From: Hevea brasiliensis
Taxonomy: Eukaryota > Streptophyta > Magnoliopsida > Malpighiales > Euphorbiaceae
Assembly (NCBI RefSeq): GCF_030052815.1
Contig: NC_079495.1
Coordinates: 58,224,422-58,288,421, forward strand
Reading direction: 5' to 3'
DNA: 64,000 bases
Under the pieces are notes generated by a model. It searched no databases, was not told the DNA's origin, and worked only from the letters and a program-made list of their open reading frames with translations. The translations under genes were made by a program, and so were the position numbers. Within the stretch, counting starts at the first letter, position 1. Each line of letters starts with the position of its first letter. Below, in pieces: positions 23,681 to 35,693 of the stretch.

Positions 23681-25388
23681 CAATTCTGAGTCTAAGGTAC
23701 TCAGAATCTAGTTGCAAAAACTTATTGAATTTCTGGTAACATGGAATGTGCAGGGTTAGCACCCTGAAATAACATTTGGTAAATTAGCCATAACTAGAGC
23801 TATACAACTTGAAATTGAATGATTCAAAAAGGAAAATAAAGTTAAGACATAAAGGAACAACTTCCATGAAGGAAGTGTGACCAAACATATTTTACATCTT
23901 GGCTAAATTGCTAGGGAAAGTTACAACCCCAATTCTGGAAATTCTTGAATCTTTCCCAAATCACTTAAAATGTCAAAATAACTTTATATAAATGGTTTAA
24001 TGATCACATGAACTACATGAACATGTCATTAGGATATGATCCCATAATGAATAGTGTACTAATGCTATAAGACATGAATAAAACAAGTGACAAGATATTG
24101 AAATTTATGAAGACATAAAGATATTAAATTTGCCCTTGTATGCCTAGACTTATTTGTATAGGTTGGATCAATTGACATGTCAATTAGGGACTACAGATGT
24201 AGTACTGCCCGATGGCTTTATACCTGACATGATTACTGGCTTTTATGCCTGCTCAATGACTTTATGCCTAATATGATTACTAGTTTTTATGCTTGCCCAT
24301 TGGCTTTATGCTCTACATGATTTTACTGGCTTTATGCCTGCCCGCTGGCTTTATGCCTGACAGATTTATACCTGATAGGCACATGGATGTCTAACTAGTA
24401 TACTCCCGTGTATCCAGTCTTAACAGTCTATTATAGGTTACTTGGGCATTGAAAAGTAATAATAAGATTGGATGTTAACTAAATGAATGAAGATGATTCA
24501 AATAAACTGAATGTTCCAATGATCACAAAAAATGTGTAAACCTAAACTATACATAGATATGTGAATGAATTAATTTGATTAAATATCATACAAATAAGTG
24601 AAAAAGACCAATAAACTGTAAAACACTGATAAATCATGAAATGCATTTCTATTATGGTATTATACTTATGAAAAAGATCCAAATGAACTAAATGTTCTAA
24701 AGATCATAAAAAATGTGTGAATCTGAACTATACATAGATATGTGAATGAATTACATAAACATAACATTTTATGATACTACATACATGGAAACTTGTACTT
24801 TTATTATTTAGTTTATTTTCATCGTCTTATTGCACCACTAAGCAATATGCTTAGTGCATTGGTTTGTCCACACATAGGTACTAAAGACAAGGACCAGTAG
24901 TGATCAGATCTGCAGTAGGAGAGTTGTCACCTCAGTTGTCCATATTGGTAGGGCCCATGGATACCAGATGTATATTCATTTTGATCATTGTAAATGAGAA
25001 AAGTTAGTAATTAAATTTTGAGATTGTATAAGTTTTGTAAATTATGTAAATTATGTACATAAACTTTATAAATGAAATGAGATGAATTTACATGAATGAT
25101 TATGAAAAATTTTATGAGTGGATGAAGACATGATATGATATGGATATGATGAGATATGAATTGAAGTGATTAAAATTATGATGAGATTTATAAACTGGTA
25201 ATTGATTAACAGGTCAAATGTTAATAAAACAGAGGGAACTCTATTAGTTTCTCCATAAAAATATGGTGATTTAAAATATAATGACATTAAAACTAATAAT
25301 GAATAAGACAAGATAAGATAAGGTTTTCCGGCATAAAATGTGATGTCCCTTGCTCGGCTACACTATGGACCGGGTGAGGAGTGTTACA
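23681..25388 (+). repeat. Gypsy-type LTR relic (copy D), 3' half
   Basis: It has the family terminus (GGTGAGGAGTGTTACA ending at 25388) preceded by the conserved 'gctcggctacacta' phrase, and a 9-bp-stem hairpin CACTAAGCA/TGCTTAGTG at 24836-24856. It reads on the plus strand. The 5' half is missing at the copia boundary. It is more diverged than copies A-C and carries its own minisatellite. No gene was seen. Confidence 0.75.
24215..24372 (+). repeat. Degenerate minisatellite
   Basis: A phrase close to 'tggctttatgcctg' recurs at least six times, mostly alternating with 'acatgattact'. The compound unit is roughly 40-45 nt. The same position in other LTR copies holds short inverted repeats of the ATGGC...GCCAT type, so this is a copy-D-specific expansion. 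Confidence 0.7.
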
Positions 25389-26159
25389 TCCAAATTATCC
25401 ACAGGGTGGAAAACACAAGTAATTATTAATAAATAAATATGCAACAATAAGAGTGCTCCTAATTTATTTAACTAAGCATGTAAATATATTTATAAAATGT
25501 ATGAGCATAGAAAAATATACAAATAATATTGAAATTATAATATATAATCAACATCTAACTCATTGACTGATCGACCCGATTGTAGCTGATTCGGCTAGAA
25601 GGGAGAAGACTGGTCGACACCGATCACCTGGATGAAAGAAAATTTTAATGCCCTGATAAACCCTTGCTTCTACTACTGTTCACTTTCTTCTCTATTTCTC
25701 TCTCTAATTTCTGATATTGCATACCAAATTTCTTCCTTTTCCCTTGCTAGAATCCTCCCTCACTAGAGAAACTCCAAAGAATTTGGCAATCCTCCCTCCC
25801 TCTTTCTCTTCTTCTTCTTCTTCTTTTCCTTCTTCTTCTTTTCCTTCTTCTTCCTCTCTTCTTCTCCTTTCTTTCCCGATTCTTCTTTCCTTTTGTCTTG
25901 TTTCTTTTTTTTTTTTTTTCCCTTCTTTTATCTGCTAGAGGGACCATCACATGGGCTGTGCCAACTGTCCACCTTTTAAAAAAAAATCCACTTTAGTCCT
26001 TCAACTCTTTTAAATTTATATTTTCACCCAAAACTTCTAAAACTTTATTTTTAACTTTAATTCCAAGTTTAACATTCTCCCCCAAAGCTTTATAAATTTT
26101 GTTTTTATTTCTATTTCTAATAACAATCATATTTATATATTTTTTAAAAATTGAGGGTG

Positions 26160-26160
<1 letters not shown>

Positions 26161-26222
<62 letters not shown>
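26161..26222. repeat. (TA)31 microsatellite
   Basis: Uninterrupted TA dinucleotide run of about 62 nt, likely polymorphic and prone to assembly error. Confidence 0.95.
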
Positions 26223-26225
<3 letters not shown>

Positions 26226-26273
26226 CAAGAACTTGTAACTGACTTAAAAGAGTGCAATAAAACTTCAATAAAA

Positions 26274-26274
26274 A

Positions 26275-26328
<54 letters not shown>
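26274..26328. repeat. (ATT)n microsatellite
   Basis: About 18 uninterrupted ATT units. Confidence 0.95.
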
Positions 26329-26333
<5 letters not shown>

Positions 26334-26994
26334 GATTATTATATAATTTTATAATTTAAATTTTATTATTCAAAGAAATAAAAATAAGTACCTATCAAAT
26401 TATCACGCCAAATATTCACATAAAATCTAAAGTCAAAAAATAAATATAAATCTTAAACAACTAGACTAAATGGTATAATAGCATAGTATTAAAAAAATAA
26501 TAAATATTAAAATTAAAAAGACAAGAAAGAATGAAGATTATTAAAATAACAACGTAAATATATCATATAAAAATAAATATACATTTAATTTGATCAATTC
26601 AAAATTTGATTAGAGTTGAAATTATTAGTTTTTTCTATTTATGCAAATATAAATAAAATAATTTTTAATTTAAATAAAAAAAAAGAAAAAATACAAAAGA
26701 AAAATATATTGTGTCCTTGAAAGAGAAGGAGAGTAAAAATACAAATTCAAAAAATACATCTGACATGACATTATAATTTTGAAATAATAACAATTAATAA
26801 AATTTGAATTTATACATATAGAATTGTGAATAATTAATTTTAAATTTATCTTTTATGTTCACTTAATGATCAATTTAAATCATAATACTCCATTCATCCC
26901 ATAATTATAGATATAATTTAATTTTTTTATGAATTAATAAAAACAATTGATATGGATTAACACTAATTTTTTTTCTATTATACCGTATATTAAT

Positions 26995-29900
26995 TGTGGC
27001 ACCCTTACCCGTCTACAGTATAGCTGAGCAAGATATGTCACACAGTGTACCGGAACACTATATTTTATCTCAATTATTTTTATCCTTCCTTAATTTATTT
27101 CTTTATGGTTATGAAGTGCAATTTGTGAAATTTGACTCATTTAAGTCATTTATTGAAATTATAAATTCATTTGAGGTTCCGAAAATTTTATAGAAAATCC
27201 GGCAGAATACCGGCTAAAAATGAATAAAACAGTTCTTTGGAACCTGTGAAAAAAACTTTCAATACATTTCCCATCATTCTCAAACTCCATTATATCAAAA
27301 TAATCTCAATATTTCTCAACCATTTCTCAAAAATTCTTCTATTTATTATTCATTCATTTCACATAATAATCATGTACAAATCATAAATAAATACTAAATT
27401 TTCATTTATAAACATAAATTATAAATATTTGCATTAATACCGAAAAAATATATTACATAAGTTTCAATTATACATGATAAAATAAAAGTTTAATTATAAA
27501 ATACAAACAGTACAAGATACCAAAATGGGACCTAGTGTCCTACCAATGCACTGTAGTCTGTGAGGTGATACGGACACTATATAGATCTGTATACAAGTCT
27601 CACTCAGTTTGTGGTCCGCTGGGCTCTCTAGCCAAATCTTTAGTACCTACGCATTGCAAAAGCGACGCGCTAAGCATAAAGCTTAGTGGTGCCAATAATA
27701 CAAGAAAATATAATATGCAAATAAAAGTAAAATTTTCCTAGTTATTGTGCTTATAAGAAATAAATAATTACTAACTTATTGTTTAGTCGAAGGTTAATTA
27801 CATCTTATGATATAAACTCTTTCTAGCATTTTATTAATCGTTTTCTTGATAATTTTGAGCCTCTTTTTATTGTAATCATTCTTGTTCTTTATCTTGATAT
27901 TTAATTTCCTTACTTCCTTTAATAATCAATTCAATTACATTTATACTTTTTCATGCCCAAGTAACCTATACAAATTGACCGGACTAGATAAACAGGTAAA
28001 CTAGCACTGGGTACCAGGTACCTCGGCCGTCACACCATCGGTCACAATGTGTCTCCCGGTGTGCAGACAGAATGGCTAATAAGCCATAAAAGCAATAAGG
28101 TATAAAGCCAAATATAACATCATAATCAGTATAGCCATAGGCTATCATATCACAGAATGGCATGAAGCCATATGCAGTACTGCTATCAGAACCCTATTGG
28201 CATGCTAACCTATCCAAACCAATCACATTAGGCCTACTAGGGCATATTACAAAGTTATTTCTTGAATATTTGTACTTAACATGTAAGGTTACTATTTATT
28301 TGGTCATTTAAGTCAAAATATTAACTTTCTCATATATAATAGTTACATGAGTTTTAATCACATATTTTTACACATTTTTGGTCCCAAAAGTTGTTAGTTT
28401 AGTGTCAATCCATACCTTAACCAAAAAAAAAAAAAAAAAAAAAAATTTTTTTTTGGGTAGAGTTCATCTTCCCATTCATTATTTCGTGAGAATTTGGCCA
28501 AAGTGTTCTTGATCAAAGTTATTCTGTATTGTGTCTTGTTACATTTCACTTTTTGAATCAGCCCATTTGGAGTTTTTTAGCTCAAGTTATGGCTATTTCA
28601 CCATAACTGGTCAGATTACCTTTACCCAAAATTTCTGGGCAGTATTGGTTCTGCCAGATTTGGTAGTTCAACTTTGGCTAGCAATTTCATTTAGTTAAGT
28701 TCAGAATTTGAGCTTGTGTTCTGCATGAAAGTTGTTCTCAATTGCTTCAGCTTTCCATTGATATAAATTTCAGGTCAATTGGACCTTTTCTACAATGAGT
28801 TATGATCAAATGAATGAACACTGTTCAATTGGTCATTTTGCCCAGGTAGAATTGATGCTACCCAGATATTGTCAATTTTTAGGGCATCATAAGTTTGTTT
28901 TCTGGACAGGTTTCCTTCATCAAAGTTGTGCCATTATGTGTCTAATTGCATGTCCAATTGGCCATGTACCAATTGAACCTACACAACTCAAGTTATAGCT
29001 GCCCAAACATGCTGGACTCACATCCATGCCTGCAGGGCACTCAAGGCAGCACACCCAACCTCAAATCCAAAGCTACAATTCACTTTAATTCCTCATTATA
29101 CTCAGTCAAATGGTCACTAATTGACCATTAGAACTTCCATTTACCATCAATATGGCTAAACCCTAATATAGCTCAAAACCTTAAATTCCAATACCTCAAT
29201 TCATGCATAAGACATTCAACTTCTACCATATACAACTCATCAAGAACATTACTAATCAAATTTAATTCCATCAAAATCATAATTTCCTCAAGGTTCCTCA
29301 TGGCTTCCGAAATTTATGGCTTTCAATTCCTCAATATTTTCTTTCAATTCTTTAAATTGCTAACTCATTTCATACTCCTACCATCAATTTTAAAGAGAAA
29401 AGGAAGAGATATGGCACTAGCCTTGTTGTATGCCTACCCAAGCTTTAAAAACTCCTTTGTTTTCACTTCTTTTTGCTGCCCAAGTATTGCTCTAGTGGTA
29501 GGGATAATTTTTTGTGAAGGGAGGATGGGGTTTTGTGGGTGGAATCAAGCTCACAATGAAGCTTTCATGGAGGTTTTTCTTCTCTTTCTCTCTCTCTCTA
29601 TGAAATCGGCAGCCAAGGTTGAAGATGGCTATTTGATTTTTCAATTTTTATCTTCTTTTATTCATTTTTAAATAATATATGATGGTGTGTCAAAAATTGG
29701 TTGGGTATAAATATTTTAATTGCATAAGCATGATGCCAAAATTCAAATTTTCTTTCATTTTCTTTTTTTTTCTTTTCTACTTATTTTCAATTAAATTTTT
29801 AGCAATATTTATTCATATTTTATGTCATAATAATTATTTATTTAACTGGACAAGTTGGCCAAAAATCATCTCTGAAGACGAAATGATCAAAATGCCCTCC

Positions 29901-30280
29901 GTTTGGCTTATTGAGCCAAAATTGTCTGTACCAATCTAAAAATTTTTCTAAGCATTTTCTTAGCATTTTAATACCATCGAAACCTCAATGACTCTTCACT
30001 GGAGTCCCAAAAATTATTTCATGAATTTTCTCCTGAGTTTAGGGCTCCTAGCTGCGAGGACCGCAACTTTCCACTGGGTTACCCATCGCTAGGGCATCGG
30101 CTCATTTAACTTGATTGTATTTTATTTCTAAAATTTTTCCTAAATTTTTCTTAGCATTATTTGAGTTATTAATGACTCCTCACTCTAGTCTAAATATTTT
30201 TTCAGACGTTCTAGCTGTCCAGACTGACACCGATCACCGGAACAGTAGAATGTACGGAATTGCTACAGTGAGGGGTTACA
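26995..30280 (-). repeat. Left LTR of the giant-LTR element (copy E)
   Basis: Runs TGTGGCACC to GGGGTTACA. Its left half matches the subtype of copy C ('cgtctacagtatagc' and 'cagtgtaccggaa'). Hairpin at 27670-27686. Modules near 28515, 28728 and 28922. An A-run and T-run sit at about 28422-28455. No gene seen. Confidence 0.85.
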
Positions 30281-30281
30281 A

Positions 30282-30293
30282 CTATTCCCCTCT
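30282..30293 (-). other. Polypurine tract
   Basis: Minus strand AGAGGGGAATAG adjoining the left LTR. One difference from the tracts at 1599-1610 and 60439-60450. Confidence 0.7.
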
Positions 30294-30462
30294 AATTTAA
30301 ATTTCATCCTCGAAATTTACCCTGTGTAAATAGTCAAGGAGCTGCTACTTCCTTATTTCTTTACCTTATCAGAGAAAATGGATCTGCATTGGTGTCACAT
30401 CGACTCTTACAAATGCAATGCATGGTATGGACTCGATCTAGACTCAGAAATGCCTAAACCGT

Positions 30463-30474
30463 GCTCTAATACCA
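30463..30474 (-). other. Primer binding site
   Basis: Minus strand TGGTATTAGAGC, one C-to-T change from the initiator tRNA-Met complement, 5 nt inside the right LTR. Confidence 0.7.
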
Positions 30475-30479
30475 CTAAA

Positions 30480-33400
30480 TGTGACATCCCTCACCCGACT
30501 ACAGTATAGCTGAGCAAGGCGTGCTACATTCGATGCTGGAGCACCCTATCTTATCTTACTTTATTCCTTTAATAATTTAATCTCGTTATATTTTAATATT
30601 AATTATTTTTCTACAGAGAAACCAGTGGACTTTCCCCTATTTTATTAAATATTGACGTGATTCACTATTCACCTATTTGAAATTTTCAATAATATTTTCA
30701 AATAAAGATCTCATCCATGCTCGTCATTTCTGATAGTATCCATACATTTCGATTCTTATTCATTACCATGCATATTCATTCATGCTCATTTCATATATCA
30801 AAATTTTCAAATTTCCATTAATTACATAATTTATAATTTACATAATATACAAATGAATTACAATTCCATAATTTATATTTCAACATAATAACTAATTATA
30901 AATACATAAAATAACTTTTATGAGCCCTATCTACATGCATTGCTGAGGAGGTGACAACCTTATACACTTCTGACACTTCTACAGATCTGGACTTCAAGAT
31001 CCCAGTCTCATATCCACTGGGCTTTATCTTCAGTACTTGCGCGAAGGAAACAATCCATTGTGCTAAGCATTGCTGCTTAGTGGTGCAATAATATAATAAG
31101 AAATAATGTATACAAATAAAGAAAAAATAAAGCATTCTAAATATTCAAGTATCAATTTGATTTAAAATGACATTTCTAGTATTAACTATCTTATATGCTA
31201 ATTCGTTCCTCTTTGAAAGTATCGAGTTTATAGCCTTACAGTAATAATATTTAATACACATTTTATTCCAGGAGTATTGTATTTGAGGTCTTTCTACAAT
31301 TTTGCAAATTGTATTTTTATTATGTTTCTATTGCTAATCTCTTTTTCACATTTTATTTAATACTTTCTAATGTTTTTATTTGCTAATATGCTTAAATAAT
31401 TTCAATAATTTACACTGCCCAGGTAACCTATGACAGACTGACTAAACTGGATAACGGGTCGTTGGCACTGGACACCGTAGTGCCTCGAGTCGTCATACCA
31501 TGGGACGCAAAACGTCAATCACGTATGCAGTCAGTATGGCTAAAAAGCCATGATAACACATAATCGGGCATAAAAGCCATGAGTGCGGGCATAAAGCCAT
31601 GAACACAAGCATAAAGCCTTACGCAGTACTGCTAAAACAATACCCTATTGGCATGCCAATCTATCCAATCTGATACACATATCTAGGTGATACATGGGCA
31701 AATAGTAGCATTAAGTGTTCATAAGTTTAATTATTTCATTATAGGTTTTAATTATAATTTCTAGCATTTTAATCTTTTTCATAATAGAAACATAAATCTC
31801 TAAGTCTAATATTTACATAATTTATACATTCATCATAATTTATATATTCATTATGCTATCCATAATGATCACAATTTAAAACAATGGTTCTCATGTACCG
31901 TTGTACTCAAAATATTTTTCCCTTCTACAATAATGAGAACTCATGTCTCATTCATACATTAATATAGTTTATTTATTCATTAAACTATTTATATAATTTA
32001 TCATTTGAAATTCAAGAAATGTTTTTGCTTACTAAGTATTTATAATTACTCTTAATTTCACTCATGTACCATTAAGTGTCAATAGGTTTTATTTTATTTC
32101 CTAGTGGGAAGACAATGTCCAAATTCATTTTTATCTAATGCATATGTTCATAAATTTCATTTGTATAGTTCATTTACAATTTCATCTCTAATCTATCACA
32201 CCAATTCACATGTACCTAAGTTCAAGCAAATTTTCATTTTTATTCAATAAAAAGGGAAAGTCCCCAAACATTAGTTACACATCATTTATACCTTTAATAT
32301 TTCATTTATAGCAATTTACAATTCACATTTCAAATTATATCAACTATTTCTCCTAAGTTCTATTTGTGATGAGCCTACAAATCCCATCAAACTAATCACA
32401 TGATTTAAACAAATCTTAAATCATTTAAGTGAGGTATCATTAGCAATTTAAGTTTTGGTCCTTTGCATTCATTTCATTGAGGTTACTATTCACTTAACTA
32501 TTCCTATACAAAAGTTGACTTTTTAATACATAATAGATTTGTTGAACCTAAGTTCACCAATATACCACATTTTGCATTTTATTTTTGTTGGCATTGATTT
32601 CTAATACCATTTCAAAGCTTATTTTATGTTATTCAAAATTTTTAGATTTCATACCTTAAATTTACTGTTCCATTGGTCATTGTTACAGTGGAAATTTGAC
32701 AAAATTCTTCTCATCAAATTTGTTCCTTTATGTGTCTTAATTTGCTTTTTGAACCACCCCATTTAGAGTTTTCTAGCTCAAGTTATGGCTATTTCACCAT
32801 AACTGGTCAGATTGCCTTTATCCAGAATTTCTAGACAATTTTGGTTCTGCTAGATTTGGTAGTTCAAATTTGGCTAGCAATTTTATTTAGTTAAGTCCAG
32901 AATTTAAGCTTGTGTTCTACGAGGAAGTTGTTCTAAATTGCTTCAGCTTTTCATTAATATAAATTTCAGGTCAATTAGACCTTTCTATAATGAGTTATGA
33001 CCAAATGAATGAACACTGTTTATTTGGTCATTTTGCCCAGGCAGAATTGGTGCTATCCGGATTTGGTCAATTTTTAGGGCATCATAAGTTTGTTTTCTAG
33101 ACAGGTTTCCTTCATTAAAGTTGTGTCATTATGTGTCTAATTGCATGTCCAATTAGCCTTGCACCAATTGAACCTACACAACTCAAGTTATAGCTGCCCA
33201 AACATGCTGGACTCACATCCAGACTTGCAGGGCACTCAAGGCAGCACACCCAACCTCAAATCCAAAGCTATAATTTACTTCAATTCCTCATTATACTCAG
33301 CCAAATGGTCACTAATTGACCATTAGAACTTCCATTTACCATCAATATTGCCAAACCCTAATATAGCTCAAAACCCTAATTTCCAATACCTCAATTCATG

Positions 33401-34495
33401 CATAAGACCTTATAATTCAACTTCTACCATATACAACTCATCAAGAACATTACTAATCAAATTTAATTCCATCAAAATCATAATTTCCTCAAGGTTCCTC
33501 ATGGCTACCGAAATTTATGGCTTTCAATTCCTCAACATATTCTTTCAATTCTTTAAATTTCTAACTGATTTCATACTCCTAACATCAATTTTAAAGAGAA
33601 AAGGAAGAGATATGGCACTAACCTTGTTGTGTGCCTACCCAAGCTTGACAAACTCCTTTGTTTTCACTTCTTTTTGCTGCCCAAGCATTGCTCTAATGGT
33701 AGGGACAATTTTTTGTGAAGGGAGGATGGGGTTTTGAGGTGGTTTTGTGGGTGGAATCAAGCTCACAATGAAACTTTTATGGAGGTTTTTCTTCTCTCTC
33801 TCTCTCTCTCTCTCTATGAAATCGGCAACCAAGGTTGAAGATGGCTATTTGATTTTTAATTTTTATCTTCTTTTATCCATTTTTAAATAATATATGATGG
33901 TGTGTCAAAATTTGGTTGGGTAAAAATATTTTAATTGCATAAGTATGATGTCGAAATTCAAATTTTCTTCCATTTTCTTTTTTTTCTTTTTTACTCATTT
34001 TCAATTAAATTTTTAGCAATATTTATTCATATTTTATGTCATAATAATTATTTATTTAACTGGACAAGTTGGCAAAAAATCATCTCCGAAGACTTAATGA
34101 CTAAAATGCCATCCGTTTGGCTTATTGAGCCAAAATCGTCTGTACCGATCTAAAAATTTTTCTAAGCATTTTCTTGGCATTCTAATGCCATCGAAACCTT
34201 AATGACTCTTCTTTAGAGTCCCAAAAATTATTTCATGAATTTTCTCCCGGGTTTAGGGCTCCTAGCTGTGAGGACCGCAACTTCTCACTGGGTTACCCAT
34301 CGCTAGGGCACCGGCTCATTTAACTTGATTGTATTTTATTTTTAAAATTTTTTCTAAATTTTTCTTACCATTATTTGAGTTATTTATGACTCCTCAATCT
34401 AGTCTAAATATTTTTCCAGACGTTCTAACAGTCTAGACCGACATTGATCATCGGAACAGTAGAATATACAGAATTACTACAGTGAGGATATTACA
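30480..34495 (-). repeat. Right LTR of the giant-LTR element (copy F), mosaic
   Basis: Runs TGTGACATC to GATATTACA. 30480 to about 32755 resembles copy A (for example 'cgactacagtatagctgag' and 'ggagcaccctatctta'). From about 32756 it matches copy E closely. It holds roughly 700 extra nt around 31730-32450 that A, C, E and H lack. Hairpin at 31063-31080. No gene seen. Confidence 0.8.
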
Positions 34496-35396
34496 TTAAT
34501 AATCCTTGAAAGTAACTAAAATTTAATTTTTTTTAAATCAAGAATCAAGGTAATAAATTAGTAATGGAGTAGACTTACATTTTACAAGAATAATAAAGGG
34601 TTGTACACGAGTAAAAAATTATTTATTTTAATGAATTTGATGAATGATGGCAGGAGTAGTTTATTTAAATATTAGACTAACTAATGTAATATATTTATTG
34701 ATAGAAATACATTAAATAGGAGTACAATAAGAAACTAAGGAAATTATTTTTTTTCTAAAAGAGGAAACCGGATAATATCATGAAATAAAAAAAAAGGAAG
34801 TGAGTTTATTTTTAGTAATTTAAGAGAATAAAAAATTTGAAAGGTCAATTAAAAAAGTTATATATATATATATAAGGCTTTTATAAATTTTTGTTGAAAT
34901 CAATAAAAAATTTAAAAGACTAATTAATAAAAATATTTTTAATAAATATTTTGAGGATAAAGGCTACCATATAGCCCTATTTTCGTCACTGCTTATGTAC
35001 TATTCAGTGCACTAATAAACTAAACCAATCGTAAACCCAAGTCTTTAAAAAATAAAAAAACCAAAAAAAGGTAAACCAAGCAGATAAAAGATACATGAAA
35101 AAGAAAAAAAAAAACCATGGGAAAGGGCTAGCAATATTTTATTCTGTGGTGAATAAAATACAAGTTTATTAAATAGAAAATGAATTAACGACTCTCCTAT
35201 TTTGACCCGGCTGCTATCATAGAACACGAAGGTGGTGCTGGGAAAAAGCGGAGAGCCTCACCAACGAGAAATAGGAAATAGAGCAGGAAGCCGTGAGTTC
35301 ACCATCACCACCTCTCACTTTCCTTAATATAAACAACGTCCGTTTACATGCATTACCCAGTTTAAGTTACAGAGAAAACAAAAGTTCTTGGTGGAA
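34496..35396 (+). promoter_or_regulatory. Region upstream of the SIP2;1 gene
   Basis: About 900 nt of AT-rich DNA between the giant-LTR element and the aquaporin start codon, with a short (TA)n at 34861-34874. A TATA-like TTAATATAAAC lies at 35324-35334, about 63 nt before the ATG, which implies a short 5' UTR. The retroelement LTR end is 0.9 kb from the gene start. Nothing else could be assigned. Confidence 0.4.
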
Positions 35397-35693
35397 ATGA
35401 GTTCTGCAGTTACTCTTCGTTTGATCATATCAGACTTTGTCATTTCTTTCATGTGGGTATGGTCAGGAGCTTTGATAAAGATGTTTGTCAATCGTGTTTT
35501 GGGAGTGGGGCATCACGAACCCAGAGGCGAGGCCATCAAAGCTACTTTGTCTATCATTAATATGATCTTCTTTGCTTTCTTGGGCAAGATCACCAAAGGA
35601 GGGGCTTACAATCCTCTTACTGTTTTCTCTCCTGCAATCTCTGGGGATTTTAGTCGTTTTCTCCTCACTGTTGGGGCTAGAATCCCTGCTCAG
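35397..35693 (+). CDS. SIP2;1: SIP2;1 exon 1
   Basis: 99 codons covering helices 1-2 and the NPL loop; donor CAG|GTTTTT. Confidence 0.93.

Larger units (their letters stand above)
25389..26994. other. AT-rich spacer with microsatellites
   Basis: No gene seen. It contains a pyrimidine-rich TTC/TTCC tract (about 25800-25925), a (TA)n tract (26161-26222) and an (ATT)n tract (26274-26328). Translations of these tracts (poly-Ser, Arg/Lys-rich, Ile-Tyr repeats) are not genes. At 26888 'actccattcatcccataatt' resembles a Stowaway-like terminus; a possible partner 'aatggagt' occurs at about 34565, beyond the giant-LTR element. This is too weak to call. Confidence 0.55.
30281..30479 (-). other. 199-nt interior of the giant-LTR element
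   Basis: About 90 percent identical by eye and equal in length to the TRIM interior at 1598-1796. On the minus strand the order is primer binding site (30463-30474), leader of about 90 nt, a stretch related to the last codons and 3' flank of the chromovirus pol at 60451-60540, then the polypurine tract (30282-30293). Confidence 0.8.
26995..34495 (-). mobile_element. Giant-LTR non-coding retrotransposon, 199-nt interior
   Basis: Two family LTRs (26995-30280, 3286 nt; 30480-34495, 4016 nt) flank a 199-nt interior. An exact 5-bp target duplication TTAAT (26990-26994, 34496-34500) shows the whole unit moved as one insertion. The interior holds only a polypurine tract and a primer binding site on the minus strand, plus a residue of the chromovirus pol end. 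Nothing is coded, so it must have been mobilised by proteins of a related element such as 57336-64000. The right LTR is a mosaic (see findings). More than 97 percent of the element is LTR, unlike a classical LARD, which has a long interior. Confidence 0.85.

Noticed and set aside
25717..25950. Ser-rich (+) and Arg/Lys-rich (-) open frames
   Set aside because: Both are translations of a TTC/TTCC pyrimidine tract; no domain or start context.
25993..26268. Open frame with Ile-Tyr repeats
   Set aside because: Produced by the (TA)31 microsatellite.
26888..34570. A Stowaway-like MITE split by the giant-LTR element
   Set aside because: Only ACTCCATT/AATGGAGT match; interior inverted repeats do not extend convincingly.
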